From Ulota crispa (Eukaryota; Streptophyta; Bryopsida; Orthotrichales; Orthotrichaceae), in NCBI GenBank assembly GCA_963920765.1, contig OY987242.1, positions 9,698,789-9,762,788 of the forward strand: DNA of 64,000 nt. The letters run 5' to 3'. This document shows, in pieces, positions 22,711-34,900 of this stretch. The translations under genes and the position numbers were made by a program. Numbering within the stretch: the first letter of the stretch is position 1; the number at the start of each line of letters is the position of its first letter. The notes under the pieces are model-generated. The model made no database searches. It worked only from the letters and a program-made list of their open reading frames with translations, and was not told the DNA's origin.

Positions 22711-25700
22711 AAAAAACCCTCGCCGCATGGGGTACTCAAATGTTACATAGAGTGACCTCCCTGAGATCTATATACAACACTTTAAATTGTTGCACACATC
22801 GTAGATTGGTTTTGAGTTCAAATAACACCTCAACATCAAAACTCATGACAGATTTAGGTCATCTACCAATAACACTTTGAACATTTTATATAGTTTGTGT
22901 GCAATAGATTGTAAAAATAAGGCAGCCATTAAGATTTTGGAATCCCTTTGTAGTTATTAGTATGATGCAATAAAGATCTGATCAGCGTAGTAACAAGAAT
23001 TTAGGGCTTTATATATAGCTTTGACTACCTTAGATTGCAAGCTCTCACATTGTAGTGGCCATAAAAACAAACCCGTCAAACTAAACTCAAAATTTTCAAA
23101 CCTTATTCTAAGGCTTTTTGGGCCAAAGTTAATTATTTGTAGGGAAATAGTTTTGTTTTTGGGATATCGGATTTGTCGACTAACTTACTTAGTGAGACAA
23201 TGACAGTTGATTCTTATAAAACGGATCAATTCCAGTGGCGAGGAGTGTGAATCACAGGTGTTGAGCAATTTATTGTTTGCACCCTAAATCCTACACCGCT
23301 TTCATGTTACAAATCAGTCTCACAATTTTTAGGGGATCAAAGACTAAACAATTATTACAGACAAAGACAAGTCGGAAGCTAAACTATTAGAAGGCATACG
23401 CTACCACAATATATCAAACATCAAAATTACCTTTTATCAATGTGTAATCTTACAATTTGACTATGAACTAAGCAATACTTAGGAAGAAATGAATCATTAA
23501 TAAAAGCACATAGAGAAGACTAGTTATATTTCAATTGACCAAAATAATCATCACGTGCAGCAATACTCCAATTTTAAAAACCTCACATCTAATTTTGGTA
23601 ATCCCAAGGTTTTTTTGGCATCAAAGTGCCTCCCTCGAAACTCAATATATTTAATAAAATTGCAACCCTAATAAACCACATCAAAACATCAAATTTCAAA
23701 AATCTACCTTGTTTTTTGGCATTGATGTTGAACTCTAGCCACATCTCACCCTTCAACACAATCAATGCCTCCACCTTGCTATCCAATCAATTGAGCTTGT
23801 TGTTGTCATTGTCTTCAACCTCTGGGGATTGTGATTTTGCATTTTTTCTTGTCTTCTTCCTTGGAGGAGCAAAAACTACTTGCAAATTGTTGTCAACCTT
23901 CTTGACTCCAATTGGTAGCTTCTCTACTTGCTATCCCAAAATCTCCATGACCCACAAAACCCTAAACCATAAAGATCAAGCAACTAAACGTACCCCAAGA
24001 ACAACACAAAAGACTTTCAAATGGAACGGAGGTAGAGAAAAGGTGAAGAGGAGCATGAAGGCAAAGCGGAAGAGTTGTTGAGTAGATCCGCATAAGAGCA
24101 AACTAGAGCGGAGGAGCAAGCTACAATTGAAGCTGCACACAATGGCAATCCGGCCTATGTTGGGAGTTCCAACTGGGAAAAACCTTGTCCTAATTTGCTT
24201 GCTTGGGCCTGAAATTTTGGCGCCAAAAGAGTGCCATGTAAGATAACTTATTAGATTCATTGACCTTTCGGCTCGGCCCTAATATAAAGCCCTTGGGTTG
24301 AATTGAGGAGAACCAATCGATCCTATTGGTTGAAATTTAAAAATTTCAAGCCGGCCCTCAAGCCGGCCCTCAATCTAGCCCCAAGTATAAAGTGAGCCTA
24401 AGTATCATATGGCAGTTGGAGTAGGTTCCTCACTAAATTAACATTTTTACTAAACTCTTTTGGAAAAACACATAATCCAATGCATAGGCGTAAAACATGT
24501 GGCATTAATAGGTTTTGTTTTGGCTGAAATATATTTAGAACATACAAGATCATTAGCAATATAAATTACAAACAAGAATAGTTTAAATTATCAAAAAAAA
24601 CATTAGCAATCCTCATTTGTTTCTTGTTTAAACATAGTATGAAAAACATGTGATATACATGCCATGACACATTAATGTGTCTTGACTAAACATTTGCAAA
24701 CAATAAAAATGACACCAACATACAATCATTCTTCCAATATCTTCAACAATATGTTCCCATTCCATCTTGACCTTGTACATATTTTAAAATCTATCATCTA
24801 GCTTGGTGTTACAAATTTGGAAATTTTCATATTAACGTAGAATAATTGTATAATTTAAATATTGCAAATGCAAAGAGTTAGAATTATACATATACTCTCT
24901 TATAACTTTGTAACTAGAAGATCACAAGTGAGAAACAGAACTAAACAATAATTATTTTGTTTGAAGTCAATTAAAAAACAAAAGCATTTTATGGATGTAT
25001 TTGGTATTTGGTAAGTGCTACATTGCAAACAAGGTTGTTGCTTTCACAAGAAAATACGAGGCTCACCAATTGATGCTCTTGCAATTGATGAACAATGGAT
25101 CAAGTCAATTATCTCAAGAAACATGCAAGTAGGTACTTAAACGTCATTTTGTCGTGAAGTTGATTGCATAAACAATTTTAGCTTCTGACACTACTATGAC
25201 CAAAATAGCGCACACACAATGGGGCACAACAAAAATAGATGATTTGAAGAAGATGGTGCATTTAAAAAATTAATACATTGACTTTTCTGCCAAGTTCTTA
25301 TTGTGACAACCCCCTAGAGCTGCAATCATGAAAAACTCTTCTAGCACAACTTTGAACTAGTGTTTAAATTTTTGGCAAACAAGTGCTTTTTTGTCCCCTC
25401 CACATTGGAGAATATCTAGAGGGAAGTAAACTCAATGGTGGAAATCTATCAAAATTTGCCAAAAATTTAAATGTTGCTTTGAACATCTTCAATTTCACAA
25501 GATTTTTCAAAATGTACTCACAAGCTACTATCTTGTTCTTAATCTGTAGTCTCAATGCTCCTCTCAATATATTTTTTATTTTAGATAACATTTTTAAATG
25601 AAAATTAAATCAACCATGTCCATGTTCTATTAGATGCCGCCTCTTTTTAGGCATTGTTCCCTTGAACCAAAAAATGTAAGCCTCTACATAGTAGGGCTTT

Positions 25701-28034
25701 GCAAACGCTCTTTAATTTGCTAATGTATCACAAGAACACACCAATTTTATTAAAAATATATGTTTACCAACTTCATCTTTTTCCCTTTGACATGTTTATA
25801 ATTTATTATTTGTACAATTGCTTGTTGCTTGAAGTTCAAAACCAATATTAGATCAAAATCCTTTAGAGTCATAAATTTGCAAATTGAAACAAACAACGTC
25901 CTTACATCTTATATGTGCCAAAATCTAAACAATGATACAATCTTTCATCATGTAAAAATCAAAAGTGTTTTCAACAAATCAACACTAGAACTGAAACAAA
26001 GTGTAAGGTTTGAAAGTGCCACCTTCAAAGTGCTTTCATTGATATTGTTATTATTTGTTGTTGTTACAAGTTATTGCTCAACATGAGGTTAATATTTTGA
26101 TAGCTTTTGCACATGGTATAGAAAAAATAATTAATTAGATGGAATTTTGAATTTGGATAAATAGAAGATAATTCAACTATAGGATCCACCAGCAACATTC
26201 TAAGGTCTTTAATCATGTCCCAAATGAAGATCTAGATGAAATGTTTTCAATCTCATCTAAATCACCTTTGAGTTAGTTTAATGTTACTAATAGCATAATT
26301 TGTCCATAAAATTTCAATTTCATTGAAAAAAGTTATCAATTCTTGGTTTTGCCATTCAAATGTTAAGAGTACAAATATAGAAAAAGGAAACTAAAAATAG
26401 TATTTGTAACCTAGAATTATAATAACTTATTTATTACCAACAAGTAGGTCTATAAGCATGAAAGAATGGCATATAGTCTATATTTCTCATAATTTCCAAT
26501 AGTTCTAATTCTTATGATGACAATTTTACATAAAACCCTCACATAAGAAGGTTTGCGTCCTTGAGTGGCTCCTATTGCCTTATATTTGCCTCCTTAACTC
26601 AAGCCTTAAAAATGGTAATTTGAATAAAAATTGTAACTTGTTACCATTTACCAAAAAATAAATGTTGTTCAATGTCATATTTAACCAATTCTTGACAATT
26701 CAAAATTCATCAATATTAGTCCATATGCAAATCATTAGAAGATCTATATCTATAAGACATCCCTATGTATTGGACAAAAGTCTAGGCTTTCATGAATAAT
26801 CCAACAATTGGAGAAATCTTCTTGCTTAGGGATTAACCTACCTTGTAATAACATCAAGTAACCAGTTTGGGAGTTGAAAGTGTTTCTCTTTATGTTGAAA
26901 GTTTTCCATAGATTTTCAACTAAGGTCTAAATCTTACCATTACAAATACATGGATTTTTTTATGTTACAACCACTTCAATATCTTTTTGATTGTCAAAAA
27001 GGTTTCAAATCATCTGTTTTAACATGAAAAAAAAATTATTTACACATTCGTTCAAGTGCATTTTAAGTTTTTTGTAATTAGAGTTTGAAACATTAAATTG
27101 CAAGTTTTTAGATTCAAAATTTTCATATTGTGACATGGTCTTGAATAAAAAAATCTTCATAAAAACTTGCTAATGTTTCTAATTAAACTTCACTTCTTAT
27201 TTGATCACATGACTCAACTAGCTATTATTGTGCTTGCCATATTTCTTCAATGTTTGATTTTGAGTTCATCATGAGTTTCTTCAACACCTAATCCTCTAGA
27301 AAACACCAAATATGTCACTTAATTACAAGAGACAAAACTTTTATAGATGTCCAAGTCTTTACTAGAAGCACCACTTAGACCACCTTAGAGCATCTCTGCT
27401 AGTACATGCTAAGAGCTTGACACTTACCAGACATGAATGATTAGTGCTTTGGGCCCTACAAAATTCTTTCATGGCACTCAATTGTAGAGTGTCAAAGAAA
27501 AGGTCCTTCAAAACACCATTTATCCTAAGTTTAGTGAGTTTTATTATGTATTCACTTTGATAAATGGTAAAATGATTATTTATGGGACTGTTTGAAGTGC
27601 AAGGACCACTTTTGAAGAATAAGAATACAGATCAAGATTTTTAGGGCCTTTCAAAAATATATGTAAACTTTAGGCACATCAAGTGTGGCTAGTAACAATG
27701 GAGATACTTTTAGGGCTATTAGGACTGTGCTCAATATACATTTGGTGTAAGATTTGTGTATTAAGGTAGGAGGTTCATGGATTGACCATGTAAGGTAAAG
27801 GTGGCCTCTGTGCAAAAATTAGGCTATTTTAGCAATCTAAATATATTTTTGGTAGAAAGTTAAAGAAGAAATAGTTCCATGGCTGTTTAAATTGATTTTT
27901 TTTGAGTTGGTATGAATTTACTACAATTTATCAAATCAAAAAGTGCATAGTAGCTATTCTTGATCACGATCAAAGAAAAAATTGTCATAAACAACTAATT
28001 CACAAAAATTGCAAATGCTGTAAACAACCATACA
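22711..28034. other. AT-rich intergenic stretch; possible gene fragment at 23.7-24.1 kb
   Basis: On the minus strand, 23930-23821 reads KLPIGVKKVDNNLQVVFAPP followed by RKKTRKNAKSQSPE, and a neighbouring frame reads LIVLKGEMWLEFNINAKKQ up to a possible donor at 23715. This looks protein-like and may be a decayed transposon-derived or nuclear protein, but the family is not recognised. At 24340-24375 the phrase CAAGCCGGCCCT is repeated, near what may be an element end (CTTAGGCTCACTTTATACTT on the minus strand at 24398). The rest shows nothing supportable except the element at 27385-27712. Confidence 0.3.
27385..27712. mobile_element. MITE with TTAGAGCATCTCTGCTAGTA ends
   Basis: The left end TTAGAGCATCTCTGCTAGTA pairs with the complement of TAGTAACAATGGAGATACTT near the right TTA (27710-27712). 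It is similar in ends and size (328 bp) to 11330-11648. Confidence 0.55.
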
Positions 28035-28186
28035 TTAGTAGAAAACCGCGTTAGAATCTACATTTTCAAGTAATGTAGTTTTTGTTGAGTTCCTTGTTTC
28101 CAAAGCAGATTATGCATTGAAAACAAGGAACTCAACATAAACTACATTACTTGAAAACAAAAATTCTAACACGGTTTTCTACTAAT
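28035..28186. repeat. 152-bp hairpin with arms of about 68 bp
   Basis: ATTAGTAGAAAACCGCGTTA at the left pairs with TAACACGGTTTTCTACTAAT at the right; pairing continues to GTTCCTTGTTT / AAACAAGGAAC around a loop of about 15 bp. It could be a very small MITE or a small-RNA-producing hairpin; the sequence alone cannot decide. Confidence 0.75.
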
Positions 28187-28667
28187 ATACAATGACTCAA
28201 CCACAGTCATTTAGGACATTTGCAGTCGTTGTGAACCAATCACTTATTGCAGGATTTCTTCTAGTGTCATAGGTAGTAGCATTCATGATTCATAGGCGGG
28301 CTTGTAAATGGAGCACATGAGTCCAAAAAGCAACTACTACAAAGCCAAGAATGTTCCAATAAGGCTCCTAAATTGTGCAAGCACCCGTTCCATATTCTAA
28401 TACTCAAATGATGAATGAAACATGTTTTCATTCATTTTAGTATGAAATATATCTTTATTTTACTGAAAGATAAATCACAATACAATTGCAACCAATAAGC
28501 GCACTCAAAAGTGGCTCATGTTACTCTCTTAAATTTTTAAAACAATGGATACACAGGTACAATTTCTAAACATAAAAAATGTGACCCATGTAAGAAGCTT
28601 GTGCATTATTTTTGGAGGCTCTAGATGAATGGTTCAAAATGATTGAATGGAATTCAAGCCTCTTGCA
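28187..28667. other. Non-coding stretch between hairpin and TTAA element
   Basis: No gene, RNA or element boundary is recognised here. Confidence 0.25.
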
Positions 28668-28892
28668 TTAACTCCTAAGGGACCAGACCCCCTTTTTTAG
28701 CAACACAGCAATTTTGGCTCGAATTTTGGGCAGGTACCTATGATTGGAGCTTTTCATATTTTAGGCTAAAATTTTAATGGAATGTGGGAATGAAATTTAT
28801 CTTCCATATGCACTAAATTTCATGACATTTGGAATTATGCATAAAAAGTTATGGCCTAATATGTTGTTTTTTCAAAAGTTATGGCCTAAAAT

Positions 28893-29142
28893 GCGTTATT
28901 TGTTAAATTGGGAAAAACAGTACATTTTGGACTTTCAAGAATTCAGGTAATCACTTGAATTCTAGCTCACAATATTTTTTTTGTACACGTGCCCTCATCA
29001 GAGAGGAGGAATTTGCGAGGGAAAAAATCTTAGTGGCTCAAACTGAATTTGATACCTTTGAATCTAGTTTAAAGTGACTTTTTGGGTTTTAGGTGAAATA
29101 CAAAATGGTACCTACATTTTTCCCAATTTAACAAATAACACG
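28893..29142. mobile_element. MITE with GTTATTTGTTAAATTGGGAA ends
   Basis: GTTATTTGTTAAATTGGGAA at the left pairs with TTCCCAATTTAACAAATAAC at the right, and internal ACATTTTGG / CAAAATGGTA also pair. A second copy is found in a CSA intron (55036-55283). Confidence 0.65.
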
Positions 29143-29587
29143 TTCTAATATGTTGTTTTTTCACTTGGCGGGCAGTTTGGGTAGATTTTTAAAAATCACC
29201 TTTTTCAAATTTAAAAAAAAATGGTTTAGGAGATTTATGTGAATGTAGGAAGCTTTGAATCATTTTGTTAGATGAAAGTTATGAGGATTTTTAATTTGCT
29301 GGCAATTATGGATTCCCTACTCTAAAATAAACTTTGAAATCCATTATTTTACTCAATTTTCATTATTTCGGCTAAAAAAACTAAACCAAAGGATGTAGAT
29401 TGGTTATTACAACATTACAACCTTTGGGATTGGCATTTTTCATTTCCATAATAAAATTCTTAACAATTTTGAGTTTTGAATCATTCTCTACTTCTTTTTA
29501 CTTACTAATATTTTTTCATATGTTATGCAATTCCAAATGATTTGAAACTTTTTTGACATGTACTTTACTTAAGTGGAACAAGGAATT

Positions 29588-29715
29588 TAGGGTATGTTCA
29601 CACTTGGTGTTAGGAAGGATATTAGCAATATGAATGCAGTCTAAAGGGGTGTCCAAATGCATCTAATTTTTCTTCATTAATACCCCTCCTCACACCAAGT
29701 GTGAACATACCCTTA
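29588..29715. mobile_element. 128-bp MITE with GGGTATGTTCACACTTGGTG ends
   Basis: The left end GGGTATGTTCACACTTGGTG pairs perfectly with CACCAAGTGTGAACATACCC at the right; TA or TTAG borders both ends. It is nested in the TTAA-type element at 28668-30000. Confidence 0.75.
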
Positions 29716-30222
29716 GAAGCATCACCCACGTGGCCTTCTTTCCTTGGGAATTTCACCTTCTAAAAGGTAGCTGCTTGATTTTTTACAAGACATTTTTGAA
29801 TATTCAAATCATTCTAACTTCCAATCCACGTGATGAAAAACTTAAAATTTTTTTCTACATTTTCTAAAACTATTCTTCTACAAGATCCTATGGTCACACA
29901 TGCATAATAATATTTTTGTTTTCAAATTTGGTTGATGCTCTAAAAATGGCAGCTTTGGAGAGTTTTTGGTGAAAACTTTGCTTGGTCCTTTAGGGGTTAA
30001 TTAGTTAATATCACTTTAGCGGAAATCACAAAAATTCATTACGGTTGACTCGTGATTGTGACCTAAATTTATTTCTGTTAAATTCCAAAATTGATGGAAC
30101 TAATGTCATTGCAAATAACGAACGGCAAGCTCCACGTCACCATTCTGACAAAGAAGTTCTCTCTCTCGCACGTCAACCTTGTAATAAAGAAATGGAAGGG
30201 AGTATTCATTCTCTTTCACGTC

Positions 30223-30386
30223 TAAGGGCGTCCTTCCATGCTCCATTGGTACCCGGTGAAGCTATATTTAGCCGGCCGATAATCGGTCAAATTGAGGTTT
30301 CAGAAAATGGAACTCTAATCCGACCAATTATCAATCAGCTAAATATAGTTTCACCGGGTACCAATGGAGCATAGAAGGACGCCCTA
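30223..30386. mobile_element. 164-bp MITE with AGGGCGTCCTTC ends upstream of ClpD
   Basis: AGGGCGTCCTTCCATGCTCC pairs with GGAGCATAGAAGGACGCCCT; the inverted repeats run about 48 bp, through the GGTACCC motif to GCTATATTTAGC. TAA or TA borders both ends. It lies about 1.5 kb upstream of the ClpD start codon. Confidence 0.75.
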
Positions 30387-31930
30387 ATTTGGTGCACCCA
30401 AGTCCCAAGAGGGGAGTTCCGCAGCGTTGATGGAGGAGAGGATATGCAACACGTGTCAGAAAGGGCAACCATGATGCACCGCTCTGCAAGATTGCCTCTG
30501 GTCGTTTACTTATACAAGTCACGACTCACGAGCAGGCGGTACTGGAAACGTCCACAGGAGCAGACGCTTGCCTTGCATAGCACAATGCCTTTTCGACGGA
30601 ACAGGGAGTTGGCCGGCATGCGTGCAAAAGCAAGTCATGACGTGCAAAAGCAAGTCATGACGTGCAAGGCGGGCATCATGGAGATTGGAGACCCGAATGA
30701 AAGTTCACCTGGTCACGCACTGCACTGTCTGCAAAGCGCAAGCTCCGTGCTCGCTCGCCCGCCCACATGTGGGTCACCCAAATCTCCACTAGAAATCCTC
30801 GGCTCCTCCGCTGCAATTTCAGCTACCAGTGAAGTGCCCACCCGGCCCGTTGTTGACCGCCCGCTCAGCCAATCCTAGGGCCGATACTTATCTGCCGAGT
30901 GTGAAAAGGACGTATATAAGCCTATAAGAAGACAAGGGCTGGCCACGGAAGCGTGCAATCACGTGGGGCTACGTGGCGGTTACGTGTATTCGGTCCCGGT
31001 CGTCTACGGCATGCAGCGTGAAGGTACGTGGCAAGGTAAAAGACGCGTAGAGTACGCGTAGGGATACGGCGGCTCGCGGTCACGGGCGGGGAGAGCCTGG
31101 AAAAAACGCGACGGTCCTGTTTCTGGGCCATAGGGTGGATGCAGGCTATGGCCTATTTTTTCAGCATGGCCATGGCCGGCTAGGGCGATGGCGTCTGGAG
31201 CTTGCCCCTCGCGCCTCGTCGATGCGCCATATTCCTTTTCGTTTCCGCCTCCGATCGCCGCTCACGCCATCATCGCGCGATCGCTGCTTTCCAGCGCACG
31301 CCTCCGCGCCCTCCGCGCTCTCCGTCCGTTGAGTGAACCGCAGTTCCGGGGGCAGAGTGTAGAAAACCCGGGCTTGGTCCGGATGGAAACGTTGTTGCAG
31401 GTGCCGTGAACCGGAAGAAAGCTCGTGGTATACATCCTTCGGTGCTCTCTTCGGCTCTGTCAGTTTCTTGGTTGCCGTAATTCGGTGTTTTTGCGCTCTT
31501 TATAGTGGTAGACGAGTTGTTGTGGCGGATTCTCGACTTCAATTGCGGAATTGTAGCTGTTTGGTGGAGTTCGACCGCGGCAGTGATCGTAGGCTTCGTT
31601 TGTGTGCTGATCGTTTTGGTGTGATTTTTTTTGGAGAAAGCAATTAGTGGAGAAAGATTAATTTCTTTGTGGCGGAGCTTGTTGTTGTGGAGCTCGGGGA
31701 TTGAGATTTTACTTTGAGTTTACTTTGCGAAGCGCGTCATTGTATATTAGGAGCGCGTGTTGGCGTTGTTATTTTGTACATATGGCTGGTATATCTCTCT
31801 TTCTGCACAGAGAATCATTGCGATTGTACAACAATTGAATTTGTCGAAATTTTTGGTCGCGGCGTTATTGAGCGTGCGGCTTTGAGAGTAATCGCTTTCG
31901 TAACTTTTGTTGTCGCGATTACACGTAATC
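30387..31930 (+). promoter_or_regulatory. ClpD upstream region: TATA-like box, ACGT-core cluster and long GC-rich leader
   Basis: GC content rises sharply here. A TATATAA-like box lies at 30913-30919 (CGTATATAAG). Four ACGT cores of ABRE/G-box type follow: CACGTGGGG (30960), TACGTGGCG (30970), TTACGTGTA (30980) and TACGTGGCA (31025). In Arabidopsis ClpD (ERD1) is induced by dehydration and senescence, so ABRE-like motifs fit, but their function here is inferred. If the TATA box is used, the leader would be nearly 1 kb and contain uORFs (31135-31332; 31188-31409). A 20-bp direct repeat with AAAAGCAAGTCATGACGTGC lies at 30625-30664. Confidence 0.5.
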
Positions 31931-34900
31931 ATGGAGGTTCTTGCGAGTGCGATGACCATCCGGAGCTCAGTACTGTCACCGTCTTCTATTGACTACGTGC
32001 CTAGAAGGTCGCAAGCCGCACCGAGCAGACGAAGGAGTGTAGGATTGCACAATTCTGTGCTTCTACGACAACATGAAGGGTTACGGACGACGTCTGCTTT
32101 GGATGGTTTGCGGCCTCTGTCGGTCTCTGATAAATTTGAAGTAGCTGTAATGTCGCACCTGGGAGTGCGAAAGAGTGATGGACAGCAGAGCAGTGGGATC
32201 GTTACTGCGGTGTTTGAGAGATTTACTGAGAGAGCGATCAAGTCCGTGATGCTGGCACAAAGGGAAGCCAAAGCCCTTGGGAAACGAGAGGTTGGGACGG
32301 AGCAGTTGTTGCTGGGTTTGATTGCTGAAGATAGAGGGAGTGAAGGCTACCTCGGCTCAGGTGTGACTATCGAGAGGGCCAGAGAGGCTGTAAAAAGTTT
32401 GTTAGATGAATCCGCGGGCAGCAACTTACTCGGGCCGGCCACGGACGTCCCGTTCTCGCACGGGAGCAAAAGAGTGTTTGAAGCGGCACTAGAACATTCA
32501 AAAAAAATGGGACACAATTACATTGCACCGGAGCACATAGCAATTGCTCTTTTGGCTGTAGACGATGGTGGTGCCAGCAAGGTCCTTGACAAGTATGTTC
32601 CTTTTAACGATCCTTTATTGATTATCGATTTAATCACGATCACCTTGTTCAACCTTTCAGCATGTACTTTCTAATGTGATTTTCTCGGATTTGCATTGTC
32701 ATTTGGAGCTTACTATCTCCAGTGCTCTTGGTGGCGTAGGTTTGTGATCGTGATGACACGTGATTAACTTTGATTCATTCCTGATGAGAAGTTTATGCTG
32801 CAGTTCCAGATCAAAGTTGTCTCTTGTATTTAAGCACTGTCAAATTTTGCATTGTGATTTTCAGATTGGGTGTGAAGAAGGGAAAATTGCAGTCAGAAGC
32901 AGTAGCTAAGCTGCAAGGCGAGCTGGAGAAAGAAGGTCGTGCAGCTTCTTCATCAGTAGCCATGCCACAAAAGGCAGCCGCAGGATCCACTGCCTCTAAG
33001 CGCTCATCCACACGGAAAGGTTGGTTCTTCCGTCAAATTTATGCTTTGCGTCTTTTCAATGTGATTCTAAAATGTCTGAGCTTGTTATAGCGTTGTTAAC
33101 TAAGTAACTCGTTATTTTGTAACCAATCTCTATCCAGTTTATATTATCTTGAATGTTTTCTCCCACTGGGCATTTACTGCACTCTGAAAGAGAAATAGTT
33201 TTGAGTTAATTTGAGTTGATTTGATTTTGCTCAGTTGGAGCTGGTGTCTAGATTTAATTACTGCAGCTAGTTTTTCAATCGTGAATGGACCTGAGGTGTG
33301 TTCATGATTTATATAAACCTAAAAACTAAAAAACGATCTTGAGTTTAGAGCCTAAGTGAAGTGGAAATTTTTGCTAAGCACTTGTTGTAGAAGCACGAAA
33401 TTCTCGGTTGATTTTGGACTGCGTTTGATATTAATTAATATCTGAAATTGCAGTTTTTTTCGAGGTGTTGTTGACGAAATTTGGCTGAAATTATTTCGCA
33501 GAGAAAGGGGCCTTGAACGATTTCTGCGTTGACATCACAGCTCAAGCTTCAGAAGGTAAAATAGATCCAGTAATTGGTCGTGACAAAGAGGTCCAGCGAG
33601 TGGTGCAAATCCTTGCCCGGCGGACGAAGAACAATCCGATCCTTCTTGGAGAACCTGGGGTCGGGAAAACTGCTATTGCTGAGGGACTTGCAATGCGAAT
33701 ATGCAAAGGAGATGTTCCTGATTTTCTTGTTGTGAGTTTTCATTCATAAATTCTTGTTAAGCGTTTATCTTTCGTTTAAGTGATGACTTAAGGGCGTTTA
33801 GCACTGCTAGTGCTTCTTCTGCTCCCAGCATCCTTTATATTGCCTCACACCCTCTCCCTTGTTTACACCCCGTCTTGCAACGTGTTGTTGACTTATAACT
33901 AGCGTATTTGTAAGTTCATATCTTTTTTGCTTTTTGCGTTTAGAGAATTACCTTGTAGAATTTCTCATTTGAGTTTGTCTGCAGGGAAAGCGAGTGATGT
34001 CGTTGGATATGGGATTGTTGCTGGCTGGAGCCAAGGAACGTGGGGAACTGGAGACGCGAGTAACAAGTCTAATTGAGGAAACTCGATCTGCAGGTGTGTG
34101 TTTTAACGCCCGGGTTTTTTTTAGTTTTGGTATTGATTTAAGCATTATTTCTAGACACTTTGGTTTCTATGTGAAAGATTTGGGCATTATAGTACGAACA
34201 ACGACCCAAGGGTTTTAAGTGTGAGACTTGTCGTTAACAGCAATGTCCGCATACATGTGTGCAGGAAATGTAATTTTGCTAATTGACGAAGTCCACACCC
34301 TAGTTGGTTCAGGATCGGTGGGGAGAGGAGGTAGTGCAGGAGCAGGCTTGGACATTGCTAATTTACTAAAGCCTGCGCTTGCGAGAGGAGAACTTCAGGT
34401 GATATATCTTATGTACAGCTCCAATAAGCACCGATTCACAAAGCCGTTTATGGACCTGAACTTGAATCCTTAAACGTCCTTGGGATTCTCCAGACTTTAA
34501 AATCTTTGGATACGGCTGTAACTTACAACCCAGGAAATCAGCTTAACAGTGATATTTCAAACAGGAAACTTACACTGTGACCCTTAGATTGAACCCATAT
34601 TTTTGATGTAATTCAGACTCTGAAACAATAAGTTGTAAATTGAACACAAATTAACATTAGTAGTTTTCACATGAAAACTGTTGCCATGAGATTGAAATGT
34701 GGAATCTTAAATTTTATGAAACCTCAAATTTTTACATTGGTTTATGATTTAAATTTTCTAGAAGCTGTTTTTAAAACCGAAGACACCAATTTTCGAAGCA
34801 AACGATAGTTTTGCCATTATGGTCAATAATTACACATAAAGAGGTTTTGGGAATTTATGCTGCTGAAATAAATGAGAAGCAATACAAGAATCTAGGAAAA

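Larger units (their letters stand above)
28668..30000. mobile_element. TTAA-flanked MITE (piggyBac-like), copy 3, with nested insertions
   Basis: TTAA at 28668-28671 and 29997-30000; left end TTAACTCCTAAGGGACCAG, right end inward CCCCTAAAGGACCAAG. The middle retains homology to copies 1 and 2 (for example around TTGGGATTGGCATTTTTCAT). It is longer (1,333 bp) because it contains an element at 28893-29142 and a 128-bp element at 29588-29715. Confidence 0.65.

Noticed and set aside
22561..22755. ORF with IKKGGDS repeats, and its minus-strand counterpart
   Set aside because: Generated by the 21-bp repeats of the foldback element; both strands are open for the same reason.
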